The notes under the pieces: model-generated
Told to the model about the DNA's origin: nothing
The model's input: the letters and a program-made list of their open reading frames with translations, nothing else
Databases searched by the model: none
Translations under genes and position numbers: made by a program
Assembly (NCBI RefSeq): GCF_020193575.1
Contig: NZ_JADYVD010000023.1
Location: 1-64,000 of the forward strand
Length of the DNA stretch: 64,000 bases
Source: Ensifer sp. IC4062
Lineage (GTDB): Bacteria > Pseudomonadota > Alphaproteobacteria > Rhizobiales > Rhizobiaceae
Direction: 5' to 3'
Shown here: positions 1-8,836 of the stretch, one piece after another
Position numbering within the stretch: the first letter of the stretch is position 1
How the letters are laid out: each line of letters opens with the position of its first letter

Positions 1-93
1 GCCTCGGTCGGGGTGGCCCATCCTCCCCGAACGCGCCGCTGGCTCGGCGCTGCTGCTTTCGCCCTCGAAACTGCTGTCGTCCTTCTTACCGTA

Positions 94-645
94 CTATGCC
101 GAGTCGTTCACCAAGGCTCGGCGGGTGCGGCGGTCGGCTTCCTTCAGCATCGCCAGGATCATTTCCTTCGTCAGGCCGCGGACCTCGTAGCCTTGCGTCC
201 GGGCGGCCTCGATGAGGGATTCCAAAGTCGGGTAATCCTCAAGAAATGCGCCTAGGCGACGATTTGCCCGATCAAATCCGCGTCGGCCGCGCCCGCCCTT
301 TTCGCCCGGTCGGCGAAGTCCTCGGCGACCTCCCCGTCCTCCTCGCCGACATGCTTGTTGCCAACAATCCACGAAATCTGCGCGGTTGGCACCTCGAGCC
401 GGGGTTTGATGGGAAGGGGCGGAAATCAGTCCCTTACGGGTGCTCGCTGCGGTTCCGGCCTTCTCTGCCTCGGCGGCAGTCGGGAAGTAGGCCATAACCA
501 ACTTGCATCGCTGCGCCTCGGCGGCTCCCATGAAAGCGAACGCACTATCTTCGGTCTTGTAGAGCGCCCAATCGGCGGCAGTGCCTCCAAAAAATGGGTC
601 GCCCTTGCCGCAAAATTCCACCACGGAATAGATCGTCCCGGTCAT
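94..645 (-). pseudogene. frameshifted small plasmid protein
   Basis: The N-terminal part (starting MTGTIYSVVEFCGKGD at 645) reads well for about 70 codons, then the frame turns into Arg/Gly-rich nonsense. A sensible continuation (PIKPRLEVPTAQISWIVG, then an acidic helix ending DLIGQIVA) lies in another frame between about 250 and 410. The original frame becomes plausible again from about 240 (EDYPTLESLIEAARTQG) to the stop at 94. Two compensating indels explain this, near 412 and 251. I recognise the protein only as a conserved small ORF of rhizobial plasmids, with no known function. The same strand and tight spacing suggest it was the third gene of the operon starting at 2121. Confidence 0.45.
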
Positions 646-678
646 CGGAGTTGTCCTTTCTCGAATTGGGGCGAGTGA

Positions 679-1669
679 TCAGGCGGCGCTGATCGTCCTC
701 AACACGCGCTGCGCGTCGTAGCGTCCGGCCTCGTTCAGGTGCCGTTGCCATGCGCCCTGCGACGGTGACCAGCGGAAGCCGTTCGCCTTCAACACGCGCC
801 GCCTCGGGTCGTCGGGCTGTCAGGAAAGATCAATTGGATACGCGCGATGTCGGCGTTCTCCTTGATCTCGACGGCTCCGGCGCTCGTCTCGACCTCTTCG
901 GTTTGGGTGCCGCGCTCCTTCATCCTTGCAAGCGCCGCAACGCGCTGCTGCAGGCGGCGGAGCTCGGCGCGGCTGTTGGCCGTGCTGAAGCCGCGCCCGG
1001 ACTGCCACGGCGCTAACTTGATGCCTCTGGCTGCGGCGTCAGTGGAAAGGCCGGTATGGGCCACAACGGCGGCAATCATGTCCTCTTCGCTGGAAAGGTC
1101 TTTCTCCATGCGCCGGATGATCGCGTTGGCGGCTTTCATCCGGTCGATGGAAAGCGCCAGCTCCTCGATGCGGGTAACGAGCGCTGCATCGCCACCGGAT
1201 CGCCGGACCGGATCGGCTCATCGTCCGTGCCATGCGGGAATACCTTCCGCTTGGCAGACTTGCGGGCCATTGCCTCGTGCGCCTTCAGATCGGCGCGGCG
1301 GGCGTCCGAAATCCGCATGCGCTTTTCGTTGCGAGCCACGGGAAAACGGGCAGGGCCGGTAATAAACCAGTTCATGCAACGGCCTTCCGCCGCCCAATAG
1401 CGGCGCGTCAAATCGACATGCCGCCGCGCGAAGGCCTCGATTTCAGCCTCCGGAATCGGCTCGCAAGCCTTGTTCCAAAGCTCCACAACATAGGCGCCGA
1501 ACTGATTCAGCCGCTCGGCCAGGTCGGCAAGCTCTGACCTTGCGCGCCGGTCGGGAAAGTGGGTGAGCGCATGAAACTGTGGCTCGATGTCCTCCGCCGC
1601 AATGGTTGCGGCGAAGGTTCCTGCGACAATGGCGAGGATGTTGTTTTCGAGGGCCGCGATTTTCATCAT
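679..1669 (-). pseudogene. conserved rhizobial plasmid protein, broken by two frameshifts
   Basis: The first block, from ATG at 1669 to about 1190, encodes an N-terminal domain containing NWFITGPARFPVARNEKR, a motif I associate with large conserved ORFs of rhizobial plasmids. One base appears to be missing near 1190, after which another frame continues with VTRIEELALSIDRMKAANAI and a long helical segment. A second missing base near 816, in a C run, switches to the C-terminal domain (LKANGFRWSPSQGAWQRHLN) ending at the TGA at 679-681. This tail resembles the end of DUF3560-type plasmid proteins. The ATG overlaps the stop of the upstream gene, so they were one operon. Function unknown. Sequencing error is a real alternative because the indels lie in short homopolymers. 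Confidence 0.55.
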
Positions 1670-2121
1670 GCCTCTCCCTCCACAAGGGTAGGGGCGCGGC
1701 GCTCGATGCGGCATTGCAAACCTGCGAGCGCACCGGCGATGATGATACCGCCCGGCGAAATTTCGTCTGCCTTTGCGAATACCGGGTCCAGGACCGGGCG
1801 GCAGCATTTGAAATGCTTCGCTGCATCCTCAAGGCTGATGAGGGGGGACGTGTAGGGTGTGCTGCCATCGCCTCCGACAAGCACGATCTTGCCTGCGATC
1901 GGTTGCGGGAAGCCTTCGAAGATCGTGAAGGCGGTCAACCCGTCCTGCAGACCTTCCTCGTCGACGAAAAGCGTGTGCCGCTCGTCGAACCGCACGACCT
2001 CCAGCAGGCGGCAGCCGATGATCGCGTAAAGCGGCCGGATGCCTAGATCGACCTGAAGCTCTATCGGCTTAAAAATCGTGGTTTCCGGGTCCAGCACATA
2101 AGCGGTGTTTGCTCTTACCAT
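1666..2121 (-). CDS. DUF3846-like hypothetical plasmid protein (151 aa)
   Basis: This intact ORF has the layout of small DUF3846-type proteins of alphaproteobacterial plasmids: a short N-terminal strand (LDPETTIFKPIEL), then YAIIGCRLLEVVRFDE, then TLFVDEEGL and a glycine-rich stretch (GKIVLVGGDG). It has no signal peptide or membrane segment. The start is preceded by AAGGG 8 bases upstream within the sequence AAGGGCTAGAAAATG, which recurs in front of the secreted-protein gene starting at 63803. The stop overlaps the next start (ATGATGA), indicating translational coupling. Biochemical role unknown. Confidence 0.6.
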   Translation of the reverse strand: MVRANTAYVLDPETTIFKPIELQVDLGIRPLYAIIGCRLLEVVRFDERHTLFVDEEGLQDGLTAFTIFEGFPQPIAGKIVLVGGDGSTPYTSPLISLEDAAKHFKCCRPVLDPVFAKADEISPGGIIIAGALAGLQCRIERRAPTLVEGEA

Positions 2122-2770
2122 TTTCTAGCCCTTTCCTTTCCGCGAAGCGGTCTAGCTCTTGCCCGAGGGGCAGGAGCCCCGCTCCTGCTCCCCGAGCTCG
2201 CGCGGAGCAGCGGGAGAGAGGGAGGCAAGGGAACAAAACGGAGGGGGTCCGCCCGCCCGAGGCCAAAGCCGAAGGGGCGACGCAAAATCCGCGCATGCGG
2301 ATTCGTCGATCCTGCACGTAGCGAGCCGGAGGCGAGGGGAGGAAGGACGGGGAGACCGTTTTTTCCCTTGTGAGGGAGAGAGGGCAGCGCCCTCTTTCCC
2401 TCCTTCAGGAAGGCAAAGCCGGCCCCCTGGCGGCCGCCATTTCAGATACGAGAAGGGCCGCCCTGGCTCGTAGATCAGGACGGCCCCGTGGTGCATGACA
2501 AGAAGGGCTAGCGACTTGCCACGACCAACTCTCGATTGTCGTTGCCGGTTGGCAATATGCTGATTTCACCGCAAGCTGTAAACGGCTTTCATAAGCAATT
2601 TGATGCAGTCATGACGTGAAGGCCGCGAGGCGGCTCTTGCGCAACCGATCGTTACCCTATTGGGCGAAGAACGCTTTTTTGCGGTCTTCGTGCCGAAGGC
2701 ATAGAGCGGGGTCGCGTCAGCGATGCGCCAAACTGATACCACCCAAGACGTTTTGAGGGTTCGAAGAACA
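2122..2770. other. gene-free GC-rich region upstream of the plasmid operon
   Basis: About 650 bases with no ORF I believe. The stretch 2150-2470 is strongly purine-biased on the + strand (GGGAGAGAGGGAGG, GGAGGAAGGACGGGGAG) and contains short self-complementary GC pieces. A second copy of AAGGGCTAG lies at 2503-2511, in opposite orientation to the one at 2125-2133 that serves the DUF3846-like gene. Plausibly it is the 5' leader and promoter region of that operon, but no promoter boxes could be assigned. Confidence 0.4.
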
Positions 2771-2772
2771 CA

Positions 2773-2792
2773 ACCACTTCCATTAAAGTGGT
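2773..2792. promoter_or_regulatory. inverted repeat upstream of XRE regulator
   Basis: Perfect 7-base arms ACCACTT/AAGTGGT separated by 6 bases, ending 30 bases before the ATG of the XRE gene at 2823. The position fits an autoregulatory operator for that repressor. This is inference from position and symmetry only. Confidence 0.35.
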
Positions 2793-2822
2793 CTGCACCA
2801 TGAACAACCACCGGTAGGATGA

Positions 2823-3185
2823 ATGGCAGGACCGTCGCTGGAGCAATGGATCTCTGATCTCGGGTTGCAGCAAGTCAATGATCCGGACGTTGACAAACCA
2901 GTGTATCGGCTGCCACGCCCCGACGGTCGAATTACACTCAGCGCCGCGCTGGAAGAAAGAATCTCCGCCAGTATCCGGGAAGCCCGCGAGAGGCGAAATC
3001 TCTCCCGGTCGAAACTGGCGCCCCTGCTTGGTTTCAGCGAAGCGGTTTACGCCCGCTACGAAACAAGCGTTTCCCAATTCACGGTAGGCCGCCTGATTCA
3101 TCTCTGCGAGGTGCTCGGGGCAAGTCCGAAGAGATTCTTGCACTGGCAGCTCTCCATCTGTGGGGTGAAAACCAAGGCAAAGTGA
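2823..3185 (+). CDS. XRE-family helix-turn-helix regulator, C-terminally frameshifted
   Basis: Residues 55-105 form an XRE/Cro-type helix-turn-helix (SIREARERRNLSRSKLAPLL, then SEAVYARYE and a third helix), which would bind DNA as a repressor. The reading frame is probably broken at about 3127. After GASP the current frame ends 19 codons later, but the next frame continues with EEILALAALHLWG and a helical tail to a TGA at 3305-3307, which would give a protein of about 161 residues. The HTH domain itself is intact, so the short form may still bind DNA. The inverted repeat at 2773-2792 is a candidate operator. The neighbours are plasmid-backbone ORFs. Confidence 0.6.
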   Translation: MAGPSLEQWISDLGLQQVNDPDVDKPVYRLPRPDGRITLSAALEERISASIREARERRNLSRSKLAPLLGFSEAVYARYETSVSQFTVGRLIHLCEVLGASPKRFLHWQLSICGVKTKAK

Positions 3186-3421
3186 ATCTGCTGCGGGCCA
3201 GTTTCGACAAGCTGCGAGGCTTCGACGAAGAAACCTTGCAGGACGTTTCCAGCTTGCTCAATCGGCTAGGGAAGACCGGCCGCGCCACCGCTCCCGCGGG
3301 CCGCTGATCCTTGGGCAACCATTCGCATCGACGTTCCCGCTTTGTTTCCTGTAGAATCCTACAGTTTCCATGCGCGTCTAAGCATGCATGTTTGTCCCGT
3401 CCAAAAGATAAGGAGTGACAA

Positions 3422-3712
3422 ATGACGGAGCAAAGCTTTGTGTTCTACACGTCCTCGAGCGAAGGTTCCCCCGGTTCGCGTTGGGAATATACGGGAATTC
3501 CGGACATCTTCTATCAGTCGTACGAGGAAGCACGGGACGAAGTCATGGCTATGCGAAAGGAAATGGCGGCTGAACACGATGAAAAGCCGGGCGTTCACCT
3601 GATCGAAAGGATCGAGACGCTCCCTGTGTCGCAGGAAACACTCCTCGCACTGCTCAATGAGGGCATGGGCGCCTTCATCAAGAGCTACGAAATCGTGGAG
3701 AGGGTGGGCTAG
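3422..3712 (+). CDS. hypothetical protein (96 aa)
   Basis: An intact ORF with a good ribosome-binding site (AAGGAG six bases before the ATG). The product is soluble and acidic, begins MTEQSFVFYTSSSEG and carries a helical middle (EEARDEVMAMRKEMAAEHDE). There is no signal peptide, membrane segment or motif I recognise. It stands alone between the XRE gene and a region of remnants. Codon use is consistent with a real gene. Function unknown. Confidence 0.55.
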   Translation: MTEQSFVFYTSSSEGSPGSRWEYTGIPDIFYQSYEEARDEVMAMRKEMAAEHDEKPGVHLIERIETLPVSQETLLALLNEGMGAFIKSYEIVERVG

Positions 3713-3789
3713 CCCGATGCTTCCGACAGACAAGCTACGACGAACTGTAGCGTTCAGTTTGGCGGAATAGCCGCAGGCGCCGAGCCGCG

Positions 3790-3996
3790 ATGTTGTCCGG
3801 AATTGGCGGGGTAATTGGATTGGCTATAGGCGGAGCAAATGAACTTGTGGCCGCGACCGTTGTCGACACCGCGGTAGTTTTTTCTGCGACGGTATTGGCC
3901 GGCGCCTTTCTGTGCTCCGTCCTTTTTGGGCATTGCGTTCGGTTACGGGCCCGCACTCCGTGCCGCTCGCCTCAACCCGGTGGCCGCCTTGGCTGA
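3790..3996 (+). CDS. possible small membrane protein (68 aa)
   Basis: This ORF encodes two hydrophobic stretches (roughly residues 2-16 and 21-45) ending in a basic, low-complexity tail. No ribosome-binding site precedes the ATG, and the tail is rich in Arg/Pro as in shadow frames. It could be a permease fragment or chance. The surrounding 3720-4150 holds nothing else I can support. Confidence 0.2.
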   Translation: MLSGIGGVIGLAIGGANELVAATVVDTAVVFSATVLAGAFLCSVLFGHCVRLRARTPCRSPQPGGRLG

Positions 3997-4168
3997 TAAG
4001 TGAATTGCACGGTTTGCTTAACAACTCCGGGCAGACGTTACCTGGGTATGCGTAGTAAAAGGTCGGGAAATGAGACGCATATCGATCGTTAGATGTCTCG
4101 GCATGGCTCAAGCGGAGTGTTCTTTTGTGGTTGGCACATAGCTCTGGAGCAACATGGCCCGTTTTGGT

Positions 4169-5370
4169 CTAGACAGCTTCGCTCGGCGCGACGGTTTCGT
4201 CGCGCCGAGCCGCCCTGAATTCCGTGGAAACGCAGAACGGATACGCCTCGTTGGAAGGCCGCTTGTCGCTGTCGATAAATCTCATTTGGGCCAGACAGGT
4301 CATCAAACGCGATGCATTCCCCGCCCAGGCTTCGTGTACGGCGCCAACGATCTCTTTCTGTTGGGCCGGAGGGGCGACCAGGCGGGTCGCTGTCTTGAAT
4401 TTCGATTCAAGCTGTTCCCAGGTGACATCCGGCCCCTCGGAGCAGTATCTGCGGAGGTGTACTTTCCCTTCTCGCATGTGATGATGACGTGCGACAGGGT
4501 TTTCGTCGGATACACCGCTTCAAGGTCCGCGCTTACGGACAACGAAATCTTCCGGGCGAGAGCAGACACGTCCTCGCGGCCGAGGTTCTCCTTCGAGAGT
4601 GGCAGCAATGTCCGCGGCCCGGAAAGTGCGCCGAGCGCCAGGCAATAGGGGATGCTGTATTGAATGTCGGGCAGGCTTTCGGGCTCGCACCTGTTCTCAA
4701 GGCGGGTCGCGTCCTCGTAGGTTTCGACTTCGATGCTTGAATATCCGATGCTTGAATCCGGTGTTTCGTCATCAACTCCTGCAGCGCATCCAAGGGGCCG
4801 TGAATGTGCCGGCAGCAGCAATAGAATTTGTAATAGCTCTCGTCGATGCGCCAGCCTGAATGAAGAACCTGTTCGAAATCAGCGGGAAGTCTGTAGTGCC
4901 GAACGCTGTCGAGGATGTTCCGCGGGCCGGTCATGCCCTTTTCAGCTGCGCCCAAGGCATAAAGGCCGGCCACTACGGACCAGGGAATACCCTCCTTGAC
5001 GTCGCTGCCCTCTGGGAGCGGATCGTGCAGTGCCGGCGCACTCATCATTGTGCAGTTCGGCGCCGCTTCCCCGGCAATCGCCAGCGCGTGCGCCAATATA
5101 TCTTTCCTGGTTCCGCGAAGCGCGGCTGCGGTGGCAACAACAGCATAGGCAACCCAGGTTCCCGTGGTGCCGTAGGCAGTGCGAGCCGCCCCGATGGCCG
5201 CGCGCCCTTGCGTCGCCGTCATCAAGATCCAGCGCCGAAGCAGCAGCGCTATTCGCCCATGCAGCACCGATGACGGAACTGGTGGAGCCCGTAAACCAGA
5301 TTGGCACTTGCGATGAGGGAAAGAAATCGAGAGCCAGTCTCAGACTGCATATTTTGCCGATTGCCGGCAA
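4169..5370 (-). pseudogene. MmgE/PrpD-family dehydratase, truncated and frameshifted
   Basis: Pieces of a MmgE/PrpD (2-methylcitrate dehydratase/iminodisuccinate epimerase fold) protein are spread over three frames. They are WANSAAASALDLDDGDARARGH near 5250, GTWVAYAVVATAAALRG to HRIQASDI (5190-4750), SIEVETYEDATRLEN to KTLSHVIITCEKGKY (4740-4450), and DVTWEQLESKFKTATRLV to the stop at 4169. The N-terminus is missing: the frame opens just inside a palindrome at 5360-5371. One frameshift is explained by an 8-base duplication around 4735-4762. The intact family is about 450 residues long. The gene is dead. Confidence 0.8.
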
Positions 5371-5371
5371 T
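5360..5371. promoter_or_regulatory. palindrome ATTGCCGGCAAT, upstream copy
   Basis: A perfect 12-base palindrome, repeated identically at 5480-5491, 120 bases further on. Both lie just before the GntR gene that opens locus A. Two copies at a spacing of about 11-12 helical turns suggest a two-site operator for the FCD-type GntR regulator, possibly with looping. This copy now also overlaps the broken end of the PrpD pseudogene. Confidence 0.5.
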
Positions 5372-5453
5372 ACCCAATCCGCATGACGACGATGTCAACA
5401 TAGACTAGCCCGGTGTGAGGCCAGGTTGGAGCCGCTTGCCCGAAGGATCATGC

Positions 5454-5492
5454 TTGACAAAAACCTCAATAATGTGCAGATTGCCGGCAATC
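5454..5492 (+). promoter_or_regulatory. candidate promoter with overlapping operator ATTGCCGGCAAT
   Basis: A consensus -35 box TTGACA at 5454-5459 is followed 17 bases later by the weak -10 candidate CAGATT (5477-5482). The second palindrome copy (14 bases GATTGCCGGCAATC, 5479-5492) sits on the -10/start region, the classical place for a repressor site. The promoter would drive the GntR-transporter-oxidase operon starting at 5535. The -10 is poor, so confidence in the exact start is low, while the palindrome itself is unambiguous. Confidence 0.45.
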
Positions 5493-5534
5493 GGCACCGG
5501 GCTTTCCCGTCGCCGACGTAGAGGGAGAGGATCG

Positions 5535-6275
5535 ATGGCGGAAAGCGATAGTGGAACTGAACGCGTCAGCAGCAGCCTCCACGTGCTGCGAAACGTGTCC
5601 ATCTCGGAGCTCGTTTATCAGCAGGTGCATCAGAAGATCCTGTCGGGAGACCTGCAGCCCGGCGAACACATGAATGAGAACCGGTTGGCCGCTTCTCTGG
5701 AGGTAAGCAGGGCATCCGTTCGTGAGGCGCTCCGCCAACTCGAAAAGGACGGCCTGATCGAGATCACCAAAAACAAGGGGCCTTTTGTTCGCGATATGCC
5801 CTCGGAAGAAGCGTGGGAGTTGTACGACATCCGCGCATCTCTGGAGGGGCTCGCCGCCGAATTGGCCGCCAAGAACCGGACGGAGTACGACCTTGGCCGC
5901 CTGACCCAGTGTCTCGAGAACATGGATCGTGCGATCGCTCGCGGCGATGAGGCGGGCATATTCGACTACGCCGTCGACTTTCATCGGATCGTGGCGGCGA
6001 TGTCCGGCAGTCAGAACCTGGTCAATATGCTGACGGGCGTGTGGGGTCGGCTTGTGCTCTTCCGCAGCAAGTTTTCGCGTCTCCATCTCGGTGAGCCAGG
6101 CAATAGCGAGGAAAAGCGGATCCTGGCAGCCATCCGAGACCGTGATGGTGAAGCCGCATCAGCGCTTATGAAGGCCCACATCACTGGCGGAAAAGAGGGC
6201 TTGATGAAGCACGCGCAGGAGCACGAGGCAACGGCCGGGAGCCGGGCGGCTGTGAGCGGAAGGAAAAAGCCATGA
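5535..6275 (+). CDS. GntR-family (FadR/FCD subfamily) transcriptional regulator
   Basis: 246 residues. An N-terminal winged helix (ISELVYQQVHQKILSG, then ASVREALRQLEKDGLIE) is followed by an FCD effector domain with the usual metal/ligand histidine region (DFHRIVAAMSGSQNL). The chosen ATG has GAGGGAGAGG upstream; a longer ORF from 5415 lacks support. The stop overlaps the ATG of the transporter ATPase (ATGA), so the regulator is the first gene of the operon it probably controls, with the ATTGCCGGCAAT palindromes as likely sites. The gene at 24717 is a close paralogue, nearly identical over the HTH. The effector is probably the imported amino-acid derivative or a breakdown product (inference). 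Confidence 0.9.
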   Translation: MAESDSGTERVSSSLHVLRNVSISELVYQQVHQKILSGDLQPGEHMNENRLAASLEVSRASVREALRQLEKDGLIEITKNKGPFVRDMPSEEAWELYDIRASLEGLAAELAAKNRTEYDLGRLTQCLENMDRAIARGDEAGIFDYAVDFHRIVAAMSGSQNLVNMLTGVWGRLVLFRSKFSRLHLGEPGNSEEKRILAAIRDRDGEAASALMKAHITGGKEGLMKHAQEHEATAGSRAAVSGRKKP

Positions 6276-7129
6276 AGTCGTCAGGCCAGGTAATCACGGT
6301 GGTCCCAAAGGGTGCAGACGTTACAACAAGCGCCGCAATTCCCGATCCTGCCGCCAACAGCAACAATCGCCCGACTTTGGTTGCGGAAGACATCCATAAG
6401 AGTTTTGGCTCTCTCGAGGTGCTGAAGGGTACCTCGCTCGAGGCGAGCCGAGGAGACGTGATCTCGATCATTGGCAGTTCCGGTTCGGGTAAGAGCACGT
6501 TCCTGCGCTGCATGAATTTCCTCGAGACGCCAAGCAAAGGCCGGATTGCGGTTGGTCAGGACGAAATCAGAGTCGAAACTGGCCCTAGGGGGCGCTTGAT
6601 CGGGCTCGACCGGAAGAAGATCGACCGGATGCGTATGCAGCTCGGCATGGTGTTCCAGAGCTTCAATCTCTGGTCCCACATGACGGTGCTCGAAAACGTC
6701 ATGGAGGGGCCGGTCCATGTCCTCAAGCAACCCAAGAACGAGGTGCGCGAGCGGGCCATGGATTATCTCAGCAAAGTCGGGATCGCCGGAAAGCATGCCA
6801 GTTATCCCTCCGAACTGTCAGGAGGGCAGCAGCAGAGGGTGAGCATTGCGCGTGCACTTGCGATGCAGCCGGCGGCTCTCCTGTTCGACGAACCTACCTC
6901 TGCGCTCGATCCGGAGTTGGTGGGCGAGGTTCTCAAGGTCATTCGACAGCTTGCGGAAGAAGGGCGCACCATGGTCGTGGTTACCCATGAAATGGGTTTT
7001 GCGCGCGACGTCTCAAGCAAGGTCATTTTTCTCGAAAGGGGGAGGGTCGAGGAACAGGGTACGCCAGACCAGGTATTTCGCAATCCAACTTCTTCGCGCT
7101 GCCGCGAATTTCTCGCGAGCGTTCGTTAA
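6272..7129 (+). CDS. polar amino-acid ABC transporter ATP-binding protein (HisP/OccP type)
   Basis: 285 residues. Walker A GSSGSGKST is near residue 68, followed by the Q-loop FQSFNLW, signature LSGGQQQR, Walker B ALLFDEPTSALD and the switch histidine VVVTHEMGF. This is the cytoplasmic ATPase of a PAAT-family importer (histidine, octopine or nopaline type). The N-terminus carries about 35 extra residues compared with usual family members. Translation is coupled to the GntR gene by ATGA. The substrate-binding protein and two permeases follow directly, completing the importer. Confidence 0.93.
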   Translation: MKSSGQVITVVPKGADVTTSAAIPDPAANSNNRPTLVAEDIHKSFGSLEVLKGTSLEASRGDVISIIGSSGSGKSTFLRCMNFLETPSKGRIAVGQDEIRVETGPRGRLIGLDRKKIDRMRMQLGMVFQSFNLWSHMTVLENVMEGPVHVLKQPKNEVRERAMDYLSKVGIAGKHASYPSELSGGQQQRVSIARALAMQPAALLFDEPTSALDPELVGEVLKVIRQLAEEGRTMVVVTHEMGFARDVSSKVIFLERGRVEEQGTPDQVFRNPTSSRCREFLASVR

Positions 7130-7193
7130 CGCCGCCTCACCGTAGCGCAGATCAAAACGACCAACCAAAACAAAGAACGACAGAGGTGAACTC

Positions 7194-8045
7194 ATGAAGA
7201 TCTCCAAATTGAATACGCTTCTCGCAATGCTTGCTGGCGCAATGGTTGTTGCCGGACCGTCGGCGGCCAAGGATTACAAAAGCATCACGTTTGCTACAGA
7301 CGCGACATTCGCGCCGTTCGAATCCAAGGACGCCAGCGGCAAGCTTATGGGTTTCGACATCGATCTGGGCAAGGACCTCTGCAGCCGGATGAAGATTGAG
7401 TGCACGGTCATCGAGCAGGCCTGGGATGGCATCATTCCGTCTCTCGTCGCCGGCCGTTACGATGCCATCCTTGCCGCCATGGACATCAATGCCGAGCGGG
7501 AAAAGGTCATATCCTTCACCGAGCCATATATTAAGACCCCCGTCCGTTTCATCGCGCCGAACGGGAGCTCTCTGCTCGAGTTTAACGGCACTCTCGAAGA
7601 CCTTACACTCGACGAAGTCGGTCCGGAGGAGCAGGCCGAGCTGGACAAACTGACGGCCGCCTTTGAAGGGAAGAAGGTGGGTGTCCAGGTTAGCACGACG
7701 ACCGAAGCGTTCATGAAGAACTTCATGCCAAACGTCGAACTCGCGAGCTACGACACGCCAGACAATATGATTCTTGATCTTACCTCCGGCCGGATCGACG
7801 CGAGTTTGTCCACGCTCGCTCGCCTCAAGCCGCTGCTCGAGAAACCTGAGGGCAAGGACCTTACGATTTTCGGGCCGAATATGACTGGGGGACCCTTTGG
7901 CAAGGGAACCGGGATCGGCCTGCGCAAGGAAGACGGGCAGCTGCGCGAAATGCTGAACAAGGCTATTGCCGAGGCCATCGCCGACGGCACGATGAAAAAT
8001 CTGTCGATGAAGTGGCTTGGTTTCGACGCCACGCCAAAGAAGTAA
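7194..8045 (+). CDS. periplasmic amino-acid/opine-binding protein (SBP_bac_3)
   Basis: 283 residues with a Sec signal peptide (KISKLNTLLAMLAGAMVVAG, cleaved near AAKDY). The mature part has the family hallmarks ITFATDATFAPFESKDASG, MGFDIDLGKDLC, WDGIIPSLVAGRYDAI and REKVISFTEPY. It delivers substrate to the permeases encoded next. The ribosome-binding site is AGAGG. The closest remembered relatives are the OccT/NocT and LAO-type proteins for basic amino acids and arginine opines, which fits the arginine-degrading genes downstream. The exact ligand cannot be read from sequence. Confidence 0.92.
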   Translation: MKISKLNTLLAMLAGAMVVAGPSAAKDYKSITFATDATFAPFESKDASGKLMGFDIDLGKDLCSRMKIECTVIEQAWDGIIPSLVAGRYDAILAAMDINAEREKVISFTEPYIKTPVRFIAPNGSSLLEFNGTLEDLTLDEVGPEEQAELDKLTAAFEGKKVGVQVSTTTEAFMKNFMPNVELASYDTPDNMILDLTSGRIDASLSTLARLKPLLEKPEGKDLTIFGPNMTGGPFGKGTGIGLRKEDGQLREMLNKAIAEAIADGTMKNLSMKWLGFDATPKK

Positions 8046-8125
8046 CCATTGCGCTGATGCCGGAGAGCGGACCTCGCTCGTCGCTCTTCCGGCATTGCCG
8101 CTGCTTCAGAAACAGAGTGGATATC

Positions 8126-8836
8126 ATGGACCTCACGCTACTTGGTTGGGGCGACGCCGGCTGGGCCGATGAACTGACCCGCGGAGCGATCATGACGATC
8201 GTGGTCGCAACCTGCGCATTCGCCCTGGGCATCCTTATTGGTTCGGTCTTTGCCGCTGCGAAGCTCTCCAGGTTCTGGTCGTTGAAGCTGCTTGGCGACG
8301 TCTACACGACAGTTGTGCGCGGCGTTCCGGAGCTGTTGATCATCTTTCTCGTCTTTTTCGGGGGCGGTGCGCTTCTCCGCTCCATAGCCAACTCGCTCTT
8401 CGGCTTCGAGGGCTACATTGAGCCGCCGGTGTTCGCAATCGGGGTTTTGTGCATTGGCGTGAGCGCTGGCGCCTATTCCACTGAGGTAATCCGGGCCGCG
8501 GTTCTCGCGATCCCCAAAGGACAGATCGAGGCGGCGAAAGCAGTTGGAATGGCTCCAGCCCTTCGGTTGCGCCGGATCCTCATCCCGCAGGCAGCCCGGT
8601 ATGCCCTGCCCGGCATGGGTAACGTCTGGCAGTACACGTTGAAGGATACGTCGCTGATTTCCGTTGTCGGCCTCGTCGAGATTATGCGCGCCGCCGCCGT
8701 CGGCGCTGGTTCAACCAAAGAACCGTTTACGTTCTATCTCGCGGCATTCGTTCTGTTCCTCGTGCTGACCTCCCTGTCCAATCGTGGATTTATCCGGGCT
8801 GAACAATGGGCAAACCGAGGCGTAAGGAGCCAGTAA
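8126..8836 (+). CDS. amino-acid ABC transporter permease 1 (HisQ/OccQ type)
   Basis: 236 residues with about five membrane helices. The EAA loop that contacts the ATPase is recognisable (QIEAAKAVGMAPALRLRRIL, then PQAARYALPGMGN). The start at 8126 is preferred over an upstream in-frame ATG because the protein then begins at the usual family position, close to the first membrane segment. The stop overlaps the start of the second permease (TAATG), so the two are translationally coupled and probably form a heterodimer in the inner membrane. Confidence 0.92.
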   Translation: MDLTLLGWGDAGWADELTRGAIMTIVVATCAFALGILIGSVFAAAKLSRFWSLKLLGDVYTTVVRGVPELLIIFLVFFGGGALLRSIANSLFGFEGYIEPPVFAIGVLCIGVSAGAYSTEVIRAAVLAIPKGQIEAAKAVGMAPALRLRRILIPQAARYALPGMGNVWQYTLKDTSLISVVGLVEIMRAAAVGAGSTKEPFTFYLAAFVLFLVLTSLSNRGFIRAEQWANRGVRSQ

